Shown here: positions 21,545 through 34,019 of the stretch, in pieces
Numbering within the stretch: position 1 is the first letter of the stretch
How the letters are laid out: each line of letters begins with the position of its first letter
Assembly: GCA_033297205.1 (NCBI GenBank)
Contig: MU859088.1
Coordinates: 180,884 to 244,883 of the forward strand
Direction of reading: 5' to 3'
Source of the DNA: Pseudoneurospora amorphoporcata
Taxonomy: Eukaryota; Ascomycota; Sordariomycetes; Sordariales; Sordariaceae
Length of the DNA: 64,000 bases
Notes under the pieces: model-generated
The model's database searches: none
What the model saw: the letters and a program-made list of their open reading frames with translations, nothing else
What the model was told of the DNA's origin: nothing
Program-made: the position numbers and the translations under genes

Positions 21545-24500
21545 GTCAACGTTCCGGGACGCGTCCGCTCTTCACATTCATGGAACCTGCTGTGGAAGAT
21601 TGGATGCGATGCCGAATTGGGAGTAGTGCAACGCTAAATCACCGATGATGTCTTTTTCCTTCCCATCAACAAAACCCCCTGCTTTTGATGTCCACCGTAG
21701 CGTTCCTCCCGAAGTCTCGGCGTGGGGCTGTACTGTGTGTGTTTTGTTGGTCCACAGCATCAGCACTTGTAAATTATACGCCTAGGCGTGGGTGGTAGTG
21801 GTGGTCGCAGGGCCGAAGAGCGCATCGTATCTGATACCGTCGTTCCGTACCGGAAGACCCATGATCGTCTCCAAAACAAAAACGTGTGAAGAAACAACAA
21901 AGCTCTAAAATATCGGGCATGAATTCCCAACAAGGAGAAACATCTTCACCAGATCGGGGGTCCAGGGAGGCAGCCCGTGGCTGCATTACTCAAAACGTTA
22001 TTCTAGCTTTCTGGGCTGCAAACGTCCTTGGGAGACATTGTCCGAATTCCATCGGCAAAATCCTATGAGAAACAAAGAGAGAGTTTGGGGGTTCCAGAGC
22101 CCCTACATACCTACGAAATGGACCCCCGGATAGAGGGTCTAGGTATCGGTTTGTTACACCACAGCACTTTGTTGACGGTCGTCCTCTGATGCCGTATCAC
22201 CCAGCGGTGAGAACCCTACCAAGCGAGTCCCTGATTTGCAACTCCCTACTGGAATCACTCATTGTATGTATGTCAGAGCCGTCGTCATCTGTGAGCATCA
22301 GTCGAAGTTGTTCAGGCATCACAGCCTCAAGAGGGAGATGTTGCTCGACCGACAATCGCTTGTCTATCAAGATTAAAGTCGACGTCTGAGCTGATGGAGA
22401 TCAGAAAATATGGGATGAACACCCGTCACGTTCCCCGCAGTCTCTGTTTCCTTTTTTTTTCAAACCCCCTTGGTAACGAACACAAGTTCCCGGAAAGCTC
22501 CCCATGCTCGCGTCATCCAATATCAGACAGGCAGGGCGAGCCGGCGAGTGTCAGTACCTTACTCACATCATATTTAAGGATAAGGAGGTCGGTCGTGAAC
22601 AAGAGCAAAGCCTCACACACGCACGCCCGGCATATCACGGGCCTGGGCCAAGACGCGTCAGGAGTTTCTTGGTGATCTGCCCATCCCTTTTCATCAGTTC
22701 CCTTTCCATCGGGACAACATGGGGAAAGACAGCTTTATCAGAGTTTACAAAGCTTTTGTACCGTTGCGGCTGGTTCGAGACTTGTATGAACTCCGGAAAG
22801 TTCAAAGTGATTGAAAGCTTCAACAACGCCACGTTATGTACCATGTTTCTACTTGTAACATTGCGAATTAATTTATTTAACGGTGGGAGTCGACATCCAA
22901 GACAACAAGCCTCTTTTCGTTTCTCTCTTTCCACATTTTCTCTCTTCATGCCGGTCAGTTCCAGTTCTTCTTGTTGGTTGGAGTCTCGTCTTCAAAAAGT
23001 CTTCGTATCATCATCAAAGTCACCGAACCGAAAATTACACATTCTCGAATACGGGATTTGGTTCTTACACATCGGGGCTGTGTTACCTTAACCAAGTGGT
23101 GCTCAGTGGAGCCCGCGACAGAACCACGCAACAAAGGTGGATACCTTAGCTTTTCCTGACGGACTGCTTAGGTAGGTCGCCGGCCGAAGTGGACCGGATG
23201 GTCCATGCCTTTTCTCAAAAGGGCCTTTTCGGCTTTTCCATCTCTTTTTTTTCTTTCCTTTTCTCACCTCCTCGGCTTTGAGGTTAGTCCCCATGCTCCT
23301 TCGGAGCAGAAAGCCAACAAGAACAAAGTTGGTATCAAGGATTGAACGAGCTGGAGATGAATCTCCTTGTGCGAATGACTGAAGACTGAAGACGACGCAA
23401 TGGCACTTCACAGCATCTTCGTGCAGGACATTCAATAGTTATGTCCGGTTTCAAAGTTAGTGCACGGAGCTTTCCACTTCCCGAAGTCCATGCACTGGTG
23501 GTTCTGACGCACCATACAAGTATCCATTGTTACCTTACCATTCACGTATTCCGCAAGGGGCACTTCTGGTGGCACTTGGGGCCGCGGTCAGGTTCCGCGT
23601 ACGCACTGTGCCCGGCCTGTGCCTTGCCTCGAATTGAAGGGCGTTCAGCGCCCCCGAGTTTCGCAGTTGCCAACATCCACTGAAAGCCTCAATGCAGGGC
23701 AGGAAAGCATTTCTATCATCGACAAGGAAACATCCAAGTCCCTTGACGCCTTCCTTCTCCCGTCATTTCATTGATGGATGCTTCCATTATGCCACGTTTT
23801 TATGCCATATCCGTAGTTCCCGAGGGTTGGACTAGGCTGGCCTGCCTGCCAAAGGCATGTTCACCTGTTATAAGGCATTCTTTCACAAACAGTAAGTACT
23901 TGTAAGGTGGTGTCTAGACTTAACCGGACAGGGTAATGCCTTTCTCCCTTGGGATCGAGGCTCTGTTACGATGGCTACGGTAATGACTTACACCTCCAGA
24001 CATAGCGATCAAAAGTATCGAGAGCACTTCACTGTGGCTTGATACTATAGACGGGGACTAAACACACAGAGAAGGAGAGTTCTCCTTTTTGAATACTTGC
24101 AAGGAAAGAAGGATACAGGACGCCTCAAGACCAACGGTTGAAGCCAAAAAACAAGTAAGCAACCACTAACACGAACCAGCTGGCCACCGCCCGTTCGTAC
24201 CTGTATGTTTGTTATATCGACTTCGTAACCAAACCTTGATCATCAATGGTATGTGGTGGAGGAGTTGTGAACTTGTGTGCACAATTCGGGGGAAGCGCAT
24301 ATCGACCAATCGCCATCGCTACCTTAGCCTTCATAAGGTACGAACGGCAGCAGCCCGTCCTTCTGTCACGTTCTGAGGGAAACGAAAGTGCGGAAGGTGC
24401 CCTCACGCCATGTTCTGCACGAGATCTCCCCTCGTTTTTGACATCGCATATGTCTCCAACCTATAAGGAACCAAAATAGACGTCCCGTTCGGCAGTTTCT

Positions 24501-26814
24501 TTCACCGACAGAACCGACAGCATCAGTTGAACGTTGGGGACTTGGGATTGAGAGTTTCGCGAACATCAAGTAGGTAAGATAAGGTAGACTTACTGGAGGT
24601 GCAGTGAGATGACATACGTATCTGGATGACTTATCCGGGCCATATGTAAACTGCAGTGAAGTCCCATTTCCCCCCTCATGAGATTCGGGTTTTGGATGCT
24701 CTACCTTCCATGCACTGAGAGAGCCTCCCTCCCTCCCTCCAAAACCCCAACCCCGAGCAAACGGGGAGAGAAAACAACGCCATTCAGATCCCCGTCATTT
24801 CCGGCAACCGATCGCAAAGAGGTGTAGAGAAAAGTCTGGAGTTCTCTCTTTTTGGGCAAGCATTCACTATGTAATCTGGCTTGTATTCGGCTTGCTTGTA
24901 CTTTCTAGCTGTCCTGTATTGTTCAGTCGCTGCATTGCTGTTTCGAACTTTTCCCTTCCTTCCACATTTCGTTCTCTGCCACCATCAATTCGCTTGAAGC
25001 CCTGAAAGCGCCTTCCCTTCACCACCCCTTGCCCCCAGCCGCAGCCCAGGACCTCCCCAGCAGCCAGGCGCTGGTCTCGCAATTGTCATAGGTTGTCAGG
25101 ACCCAAGCCAGAGACGGAGGGACGGCCTAACAACTAGCGACACCAAGCCCGGTCCACACCAACCGCCAAAGCAAGGTGCAACACCGATCGTCCATCCACC
25201 CACGAGCGAGCATCCACCACACAACGACGACGCCGACGGACCACGACCGGCATTGCTCGACCATTCCGCACCCAGTCCGCTCGTTAGCACTAGGTAGCTA
25301 CACCACTCTCGGGCGCCATCGTCACATCCCATCGCCTCCACTGGCTTCTGATGCTGCTGCTGTTCGGCTGTTAGTGCATCTTCGCACTACACGTTACAGA
25401 CCTTCATTGTCTACGGCACGGGCAAACGCGCAGCACGGGCGTTTCCGAGCGGCTCGTCAACACCATTTGGATTTGGGACCAAGATCCAGCTGACGACCAC
25501 AAAGCTCGACGCTGGTGAGACCACGACGAACGGCTAGAACAAAGGCTGCCACACCGTACACTACATTGCTTCCCCCATCTCCTCGCTACGAACCTAGGCA
25601 CATGTAGGTACACACGCTCGCTCCACGCGGAATACAAGTCGAACGAGTGGCACATCGAAACCGTCGAACCGTCAGCCGTCTCGCCCTGTCCAGGTTGAGA
25701 TTGCTCTTCAATACCGTGGCCGTAGCCGTGGCTCATTGCCCTCGATCCCCCCCCCCAAATCTCTGTCTTATCACAGTGAGCAACCACAATTCGCCGTGTT
25801 CCATTTCGGATTTCAGCCACATCACTGCTCTTCTCGACCGAACCCCTCCGATCCAAATCTCAAGGGTCCCCAGACCGGAAGTTTAGAACATCTCCTGTCG
25901 CCTCGTCGTCGCTCTACAAAGTACATACAATACACATTTCATCGCTGCCAAGGCGTCACGCTCGTTTTTAGTCTACCCGGCCGACGCTACCTGGAGCCGC
26001 TAGACAAAGGCCTTGATTAGCACTGCCCAGCGCCCAGGATCGCCTAATCGCTAATCCCCAGGCACAACCGCGACTGTCGCTAGTATATTGCTGCTTCTCG
26101 CCTCCTGCTGTTGGCTCACTGCTGTTATTGCTGTGTGCTGTCACTATCACTGTTGCTGCTGCCCCTGCTGCCGCTGACTGCTGTCGCTGACTGCTGCTGC
26201 CGCCGCTGCGTTGTCACGACTGTCCGTGTCAAGCTGGGTGACGCTGTCTCGCTCGCTCGTTCGAGGCGCGTCGTTGAGAGGAGTCCATACAGTATCCCCG
26301 CATAGTTAAGAACCACAACAACAAGAGACAAACAAGAAGCGAATTCGAAGCGAAGCGAGCCGTGCTCGAGATTAAGAGGTTTCGCAAACTTCGAGAAGAA
26401 TAACGAGACCGCCTACCGCGGAAGAAGCGATACCATACAAGCGAACAACAAGAGACATCGGAGAAAATAAGAAGAAAAAGACAAAGACACCGGAGGAACA
26501 AGTCCACGGTCCACCTCGATTTGAGATTGGGATTACGAAAAGAGGAAAAGAAAAAGAGAAAAAGAAAAAAAGAAAAGACAGACGCAGCTTCAGCTATCCC
26601 ACGCACACCGAGCCCACAGAGGTAATCAAGCCACAGGGGACTTGGTCTTGGTCGCGCTGGTGGAACAGGCCTTGGTTTGGTTAGACAGATTTTCAAGTTG
26701 GTCTTGATTCTGCCAGTCCTTCCTCTTTTCGGTTGAGCGCTTCCACCAAAAAAGGCTGCCGCTGTTGCAGCTTCGAAACCTGAACAGCCCACCATCCCGG
26801 TTTGGGACTCCGCA
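21545..26814. other. Gene-free spacer and long leader of the Mug72-type gene
   Basis: No protein gene is supported from 21.5 to about 24.8 kb. From about 24.85 kb the plus strand becomes C-rich and then purine-rich (26320-26600), with CTGCTG-type runs around 26100-26200. This is typical of long fungal 5' leaders, so much of 24.9-26.8 kb may be transcribed leader or promoter of the gene starting at 26815. AGGTA motifs recur at 23170, 24568 and 25604. A minus-strand frame over 26229-26840 is a shadow of the purine-rich leader. Confidence 0.45.
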
Positions 26815-29800
26815 ATGGCACCCATGACGCCCCGACTCAAGATCCTGTCAGGTAAGTCGCCAGTTCATATTCAGCACTGTTTGGATGGATACCGCTTGGA
26901 TACCACGTCGATAACAGGTTCAGGTACTGGGCCTGTACAGGTCGTCTTGGAAGAAAAAAAGCTGCTTGGATGGAGACGGGCATGGAGTCGAGTCGTTTCG
27001 GCGCCGGCTCTCTTGACTTCAATCAGCAGTCAGCAACGAGTTTTCCTTGTCATCTTCTGTGACATCTTCACCCATGTACCAGTTCCCACGCTCTCCGCTC
27101 TCCTGTCCATGCTATCCATTGTACCCGCTACTTCACCTCACGCTAGTGCTACACCAGCTTTCCGGGACCAGCCAGTCTTGACCAGAAAGAAAGTGGGCTA
27201 CGCTATCCTATCCATCCATACCACACACACGCTATTATCTCTTTGACGGCCCTCCCCTCGTCCAACTTCTTTTTCCCACTTCCGAAGACCTGAAGAAACT
27301 TTGCTTGACTGACCCTGCCGTCACCACCACACTCGTTTTTTTTCTTCTGCTTTGATTATTCATTCTTTGGGAACAGCTGCTGCGCTTGCGGTTCACAAAC
27401 ACGCGCAAATCAGACATGGAGGAGAGTAATGAGCTGATGAATGTTGTTACAGTGGGCGGGAATTCGGTTTCTGCCTTCCTGTCGTGGCGCCTCCAAGCAA
27501 CAAATGCCTGCGACGTCACTCTAGTATGGAAGACCGGCTACGAGCACGTTGCGCAATACGGAATCTCCTTCAAGTACGCTGACAATTCGCAATTCGAATC
27601 CTCGTCTCCCGGGCGCAAAAGAGTCGCAAAAACTCTAGTCCCCACGCATCCGGATACCAATGCTGACATGATATTGCTGGGTCTAGGTCTCCGGTCTATG
27701 GCAATGAGCGCTTCAAGCCTCGTCATGGTAAGCCATTATCCTCCATCCTCTCGTGTTCTCCAGGACTATTTACCCCTGCGTGAATGCGCTCGACCTTTGG
27801 ACGTCGTGCTGATCCGTGATGCTATGACGCAGTTGTCCGGGCACCCGAAGAGGCTGCCACCCGCAGAGAGGGCGGCGCATTCGACTATGTCATCCTCTGT
27901 ATAAAGGCCCTTCCCGATGTTTACGACCTGGCGTCCGTGATCGATTCCGTCGTCACTCCGCAGCATACTTGCATCCTTGTTAATACCACACACTCGCTCG
28001 GCCTCGAATCAGCCATCGAAGAACGATTCCCCACTAATGTAGTCCTCTCGCTGGTCTGCGGCGCCGAGCTCACTCAGCTCGGAGGAAGCGAATTCGAGCA
28101 CAAGGGCTCAACAGAAGTCTGGGTTGGCGCCGCAAACAAGAACTCCAACATTCCGACTTCGATTCAGGAAGATATGGCGCAGGCACTGGCTATGACCCTC
28201 AGCACTGGTCAGGTCGACTGTAAGGTCTCGAGTAACATTCGACAACAGCAGTTCGAAAGAGTTATTGGGTATGTTGTTCACCGTTGGGCCAGTCGGGTCC
28301 GGGGCAAGATGCTAACCAAGTCGCAGCCCCATCGCGTTCCATCCTCTTACAGTGCTCTTCGAAACCCCCAACCATGGCCAGCTCCTCGATAAGGTGGGCG
28401 TGGCCAAGCTGATATCAGATGTCATTGATGAGCTATTAGCCGTGGCCGACGCACAAGGCTGCAAGTTCCCGCCCGACTTTAAGAAAAACACCTTTGATGA
28501 ATTCGCGAGGACGACGACGGAGAATATGATGTGGCAAGATTACGTTGCGAGACGCCCAATGGAGGTTGAAACATATCTCGGCTCGCCTATCAGGTTAGCC
28601 CAAGAAGTTGGGGTACCAGTTCCACGAATCGAGACGCTCTACGCCCTTCTTCACAATGCCAACATAGCCAACCGCAACAAGCCCAAGGCCGACGCTCCGG
28701 CTCCGCCTCTACAGCCAGGGTCGCCTTCTGCTAGTCCTCTGCCCCGGGGAACGCCAGGTACTCCACGTGCAAATGGCGTGGCAAACGGAAACGGGATGCC
28801 ACGGATGCGCCCTAGGGGTTCTTCGCAGTTGGGACCTGCACCACCCGGCATGCGCAGGCCTACTCTGAACGGCGGCGGACCGCCACCCAACGGATACCCC
28901 AGGCCACCAACCAGTGGAAGCCGACAGCCATCGAGGAGGGGGTCGATGGAAGGAGCTGATTTGGAAGAGTTTAGCCATTTGGTTCTTTACGACGACATTC
29001 CAGAAGGTGGCGAGGGCGGTTACTCACCGCATGATCTTGCTTTGCGGGAAAGAGAGTTGCAACTGCGGCAACGAGAGCTCGCCTTGAGGGAGCAGGAGAT
29101 GAGGCTAAGACGTGCTGCTGCTGCTGGTGGTCCCCCGCCAGGATCCAGAAGGGGCCCTCCATCGAGGTACAACGGCGGTTTTGACGATGACGACGACGAT
29201 GAGGACGATTACTACGACCCGGTTTCTGTGCCTCCCGTGCCAATGATTGATCCCGACAACTTTGACATGATGAGCGTCACTTCCAAGAAGACCCGGAAAG
29301 CGCCCAACGATCATCACCAATTGCGCAAGAACCCCGAGCCCAATGCGCCTGCTTCCTGGAGTAGGTTTAGGCCGAAGTTTGGGCGGAACCGATCGAGCCA
29401 TATAGTTGCTGAAATTCCGGGGTTGCACGACAACATCTTGGACGACCCCTTAATGAGCTTCACCTCGAATCGGTATGGCAATGTTGACCGGGGAGCTATA
29501 CACATGGAATCGAGGACAAACTCTTTGACGGCCGCCCGTCTGGATGAGCTGCAGTATACTCAGGGCCCTCCGCCGCACGGAGGCATGCCGAGGCGCGCCA
29601 GTCAATCACCAGGGAACCCATACAGCCCGTCTATGAGAGGCGGTAGCGGTCGCCCTTCCCCACCAAACGGATACAGCGCGCCGTACATGAACGGCGGCGG
29701 GCGACCGTCGCCTCCGGAAGGAATGAGGCAGCCCATGCCCCGTTACCCTCCCGGACACGGAAACGCGGTCGTGCCGCAGCAGGTGGAACAGCATGCCGGG

Positions 29801-29977
29801 GTGAGCGCCCTCCAACCACCAGAGACCATGATGTCCAAAACTGTTCGAAGTCTGACTGGTAGTGCAAGCGCCAGCGCGGCGAGTGGTGATTCTACGCATC
29901 AGCTCGAGTCATCGGAACCCTCGGCACATAGCAGCCAGAGTAGCCTAGGACCTCGTCCGCCCATTGGAGTGCGTTAA
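26815..29977 (+). CDS. Ketopantoate-reductase-like (ApbA/PanE, Mug72-type) protein with long disordered tail
   Basis: Five exons, 26815-26851, 27453-27573, 27687-27727, 27833-28268 and 28327-29977 (introns 601, 113, 105 and 58 bp), encode 761 residues. Exon joins restore continuous conserved text: KILS/VGGNSVSAFLSWRL (Rossmann nucleotide-binding start), SFK/SPVYGNERFKPRH, then FDYVILCIKALPD, HTCILVNTTHSLG and VVLSLVCGAEL. The C-terminal ApbA domain (FHPLTVLFETPN to about residue 325) ends near ETLYALLHNANIANR. The remaining 430 or so residues are Pro/Gly/Arg-rich and probably disordered. They include an ERELQLRQRELALREQEMRLR helix, an acidic patch (DDDDDEDDYYD) and a conserved-looking SHIVAEIPGLHDNILDDP segment. 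The family is annotated in fungi as meiotically up-regulated gene 72-like; enzyme activity is unproven. The long first intron follows only 37 coding bases. Confidence 0.87.
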
Positions 29978-31924
29978 GCACAAAACGGGACAACGGAGTT
30001 TGGTTTTTGGAACGAGTTTTTTTGGCGTGTGTGAACGACCGGTGGTGGAAAGAAGCGTTTGTCATTTATAAACGAACTCGCTACTACTCCTTTTTTCTCC
30101 CTCCCGAATCATTATCAACTTCTCATCAGGCAACACATATTTCAGCCCCTACCTATCGATATCTCCCCTTTTTGCACAGCAGTCGAAGACGGATGGAAGA
30201 ATAAGAAGACGAAGAAGAAGCAGAAGAGAAGGCGGATGAAGCATTCATTCAGTTTACTTAATGATACGTATTGGCTGGGTTGGTTGGGGGAACACAAGAC
30301 ACTATTTGGGTAGAAGAAAAGGCGTGTGTGCCGCGTGTGTGCGATGAAAGAATAGGACGGGACGGGACGCGTGAAAGATAAGATCATTATGGACTATGGC
30401 AGGCGGCGGTTATTCAATACCTTTTTTTTTTTTTTTTTTTGAGTTTCTTTTTTCTTCTGTTAAAACCAATCGATCGATCGAGCTGAACTGGACAAACAAA
30501 CGAGACGAGACGTACGAGATGCGAATAAAATAAGCAGTTATCCTACCTACTTACCTGTTCTACGGTTTCGCCGTTTTCCCTTTCCATACGCACCGTCACA
30601 GACACATACGGCAGCACGTTAGCACACACGCAAAATAAACGATAGAGGCTGAGGATGTGATGGAGTCAGAGGAGAACGATGTCGGATGAAAGTGGATGGA
30701 GGAATGACATGGCGGAAAATTAGAGATGGGTGGACTGATCGGAGAGTCGTTCACAAGTGGTCCAGGACTCAACGACATATGTTCTTGTTTGCTTACTTTT
30801 CCTTTGTTTCATTTTTCCTTTTCCTCATCGAGCGTTTCGAGAGTGGCTTTTTGTTTAGCTTTATAAGAGTGATGGAATGAGAGACTGTACATAGAACATT
30901 GGCGGACACAGAACCTTCTTATCCTAATGATAGTTTCTTAACTTCCACCTTATCTCCTCACCTTGCCTCGCTTCACACTACTTGAGGTGAAGCGGACTTG
31001 GCTGCCCTTATGGTTGTCGTTAGGGCCGGGCACGAGTTATACATAGACACAGATACAGTTGAACATGACACGTTTCCTCATGATCTTTTGGACTTTCCTG
31101 CAGCAGGCGGTATCATCGTCCACTGACGATCCTTTCTGAGGTAAGGAGTAGAAATCTGACGACACCTCAGACCATGGTCAGCCTCGAGTTCGTCTTGTCT
31201 TCTTCATCTTGCGTTTTTGGTGCACGGCCTCTCACCCGGCAGCCGGGAGTTCGGGAAGGAGAGCACGGGAGGATACGAGATGGCTTGAGAGCAAGCCCGT
31301 GTCCTGGATGCTCAGCGGATGAGGTGCTTCCCGTTGCAGCTCGTAAATGCAGTGCCCGTTCATCTCTTTTCTTTCTAACAGAGCACAGTTCATAGTCCGG
31401 GACTTGTTCAGGGGTGTTTTTGCAGAGACAATGACCTGAGATATGTCGGATGAGGTTCCCTACCCTGCCCGTGGTCTCGTCATGCTTCGAAGACTGGTAA
31501 AGTACCTCTACCTACTGAACGGTTAGGGTGACATGTAGAAATTGTTAGTGCATGCGTGCAGCCACTGTTTTTCAGCGGAAATAGCGGTAACAATCAGCCC
31601 CGCCGCCAGAAGCTTACGGCCACCTTTAGTGACCACGCTGTGCGCTACAGCGTCGAGGTTTAAGGTACATCCGCAGCGCACAGTAGAATAGGCGACCACA
31701 CTAACACTTCCCATCGCCTACACGCGCCTGGCGCTTTGACGACTTTCAAGACCACAAACATCATCAAAACAACAACAAAACAAACCAAACACTTACGGGA
31801 CACTCAACAAGCACTTCGCCAATAAGTGGCTTGAATTTTATCAAGCACACCAGCTCACCGAATAAACCATTCGAAAACCCAATACTACAATTTTGAGGAT
31901 TTACGCAGTCTGAGCACCACAGCA
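29978..31924. other. Spacer between Mug72-type gene and Hsk3
   Basis: Same-strand spacer of 1.9 kb. It contains a T19 run (30422-30440), a CGATCGATCG palindrome shortly after (about 30470-30480), and CCTACCTACTTACC near 30543. The last 250 bp before 31925 are C/A-rich, as in a fungal leader. No coding region is supported. Confidence 0.5.
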
Positions 31925-32622
31925 ATGGCAAGCCACCGCAACACCATCTTCGGCACGCAAATCAGCAGCGGAGCCGGGGCCGGGCATGGTGGTGGTAACG
32001 GTGGTGGTGGCTACGGCGGAGGAAGACAATCCATTGCTCCCGGCGCTTCGTCGACTTCTGGACAGAGCGGTGCGGCGGTTAAGGCTAGGCAGATTGTATG
32101 TTTCTTTTCTTTTCTTTTCTTCCATTCTCTGATTGTTACAAGAGTAATTCGGGCCCGCCTTCAAAAGACCAACCCAGGCAGGCATCTTGGATATGACCTG
32201 ATTGTGAAAGATATTCCTCCCATGATCCCTCATATCGCCATACCGACTACTAGATAGTTTTCAAAAGAATCATGTGCTAACGAAGAATTGACTTACAGTC
32301 CCAACTCCACGCCCAACTAACTCAACTATCCAACAACCTCGCCGACACAGAAAACCTCTTGCGCATGACCAGTGTGCAAGCGGAGTGCATGAGGGGGCTG
32401 GGGAGCTGGCATGGTGGATTGTAAGTCTTTCTTTTACCTATCCATCACCTATTCTACCTGTCTAGCTTGGACTGACACGGAAATTCAATGCTTAGGTTCA
32501 TGGCAGCGAGTAAAGTCCTGGGAGAGGAAAGTGTTCAGAGTGTGCAGGCTCAGCAGATACAGGTTGACCAGCAGCAGCAGGGTGGTGGTCAAGGTGGGCA
32601 GGGGGGGCAGCAGCAGAGGTGA
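31925..32622 (+). CDS. hsk3: DASH/Dam1 kinetochore complex subunit Hsk3
   Basis: Exons 31925-32095, 32299-32420 and 32496-32622 (introns 203 and 75 bp) encode 139 residues. The core (residues about 53-107: KARQISQLHAQLTQL, then NLADTENLLRMTSVQAE, then GSWHGGLFMAASKVLGEES) is the helical signature of the Hsk3 family, a small subunit of the DASH/Dam1 ring that couples kinetochores to microtubules. The N-terminal 50 residues are Gly/Ser-rich and the C-terminus is Gln/Gly-rich (DQQQQGGGQGGQGG); both look disordered and are longer than in yeast Hsk3. All splice joins keep frame and restore conserved residues (GG/LFMAA). Convergent with the Rpr2 gene downstream. Confidence 0.9.
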
Positions 32623-33404
32623 TGATGTTGGAGGTGATTGAAGGATGTTGTGATGGTCAAGTTGGACTATGGAAGCATCTGGTTTGGCACAGCGAGGATA
32701 TCTACTTGTGGGAGCAAGCGGGAGAAAGCAAGCGGGAGAAAGCGATGGGAAGAGGCTAGACCAAACACACACAAAGACAGGCGAGTTGCATGCAGCAGAG
32801 CATGGAATGATACCAGGTCACGTTCACGGATAATCAGGGTTTGAACTTGAAGATGTGTGGAAGGGCTGGACCTCCTGATGTTACTCTGTATTTTGTTTGG
32901 AGCCTTCGCGGCTCCTACCGATGTACCCATGTTTGAGCGACGGGGTTCGGTGTCACGACTTCCTCGGTCGTCCTTCGCCAGTGGGTCGCAGCTATCTGGG
33001 CCGAATATTTTGCTCGTGGTGACCTTGGGCCTGGAGAGACGGACCGCTCGTCCCAAGAAACGGCCCCCGCCTGGCTACTGGTCTCGAGATCTCGGGCAAG
33101 GCATGACATGGCTATCGTCCGTATGTTTCCATATGACTCCCGCATCGGCCATGTCATCGGGGCCGACTATCTATCCTAATACATCCAGAGCCCGAATGGA
33201 CATGGCCAACATGCCCACCTTTGTCCAGGCTCTGGAAACCTCTCGTAGACATGGCGTGCTTCTTCGAACAGGAATGCGGCTCGTTGGCACTTCCTTGACG
33301 GGACTGTCTAGCCAGTCCAAGCGCATGCTCGGCGTGCCCTTCGGACACAAGTTTGGGTGTAGGCGCTTCTCTCATTTCAGAGCGCCTTCCAGCCTCGACC
33401 TTCT
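32623..33404. other. Convergent 3' spacer (Hsk3 / Rpr2)
   Basis: This 0.8-kb region between the stops of two convergent genes should hold both 3' UTRs. A frame at 32857-33441 overlaps the Rpr2 coding end on the opposite strand and has no recognisable features. Confidence 0.45.
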
Positions 33405-34019
33405 TCAGCCTTTCTGTTCCCGTACTTCCACCTCCATTTGACCCTGATGCTCTTTCTGCTTTTGCTTCTGCTTCTGCCCGTGATTCTGCCCCTTCCCCTT
33501 CCCCTTCCTACCGGAAGGAGCATCGACTTCCATAACATCCCAACCAGTCGCCTCTTCTCCCATCACTCCCCGCTCCGTCTTCCTCTTCGTCCTCTTCGCC
33601 TCAATGGGATACCTCCTCTCCTTCTGGCACGCATGACACCTCCTTACCATAACATCCGCCCACGGCTTGCGCCCGCCCTTACTCCTGTTCTCAATAGATG
33701 TGGTACATGTTGACCCGTCAATGAGAACGGAGTCGCAGTACTTGCAGATGGTCCGTTTGACGGCAGGGCTCAGACGGATTCGGGTCTTGAGAGACACGGA
33801 GCGGAGGTCGGTGGCCAGACGGCGGGACATGCCTTCTAGCGTCCTTTTTGGAGTTGGGACACGGGGGGGCAAGGCTGAGGATGATCCGGAAAGCTGGAGT
33901 GATTGCTCTGAATGGGCCTGCTGAGATAGAAAAACGGCGGCTTGCTGGAGGAAGGAGACGCGGGAGTAGATTGCCCTGTTTTGGACCCCGCCGTTGTTTT
34001 TACCGCCGGCTTTGGCCAT
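33405..34019 (-). CDS. RNase P/MRP subunit Rpr2/Rpp21/Snm1 family
   Basis: A single exon from the ATG at 34019 encodes 204 residues. The core SRRLATDLRSVSLKTRIRLSP (65-85) followed by KRTICKYCDSVLIDG and VMVRRCHACQKERRYP matches the Rpr2/Rpp21/Snm1 family, whose zinc ribbon is formed by two CxxC pairs: Cys92/Cys95 and Cys128/Cys131. Family members bind the RNA of RNase P (Rpr2) or RNase MRP (Snm1) and act in tRNA 5' or rRNA processing in the nucleus. The tail after residue 140 is basic and repetitive (GKGKGQ, KQKQKQK) and probably contacts RNA or is disordered. An in-frame extension upstream to 34202 lacks conservation and is unlikely to be translated. Which of the two complexes it serves cannot be told from sequence alone, though the spacing favours Rpr2. 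Confidence 0.88.
   Translation of the reverse strand: MAKAGGKNNGGVQNRAIYSRVSFLQQAAVFLSQQAHSEQSLQLSGSSSALPPRVPTPKRTLEGMSRRLATDLRSVSLKTRIRLSPAVKRTICKYCDSVLIDGSTCTTSIENRSKGGRKPWADVMVRRCHACQKERRYPIEAKRTKRKTERGVMGEEATGWDVMEVDAPSGRKGKGKGQNHGQKQKQKQKEHQGQMEVEVREQKG

Noticed and set aside
26229..26840. Minus-strand frame of about 200 codons with hydrophobic Phe/Leu runs
   Set aside because: It is the complement of the purine-rich leader (GAAGAA/AAGAAA runs) of the Mug72-type gene, which automatically yields Phe/Leu codons, and it overlaps that gene's start.
31925..32257. 110-residue Gly-rich protein read straight through from 31925
   Set aside because: Conserved Hsk3 text lies in the next exons, and splicing at 32096/32298 restores it. 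The read-through is intron translation.
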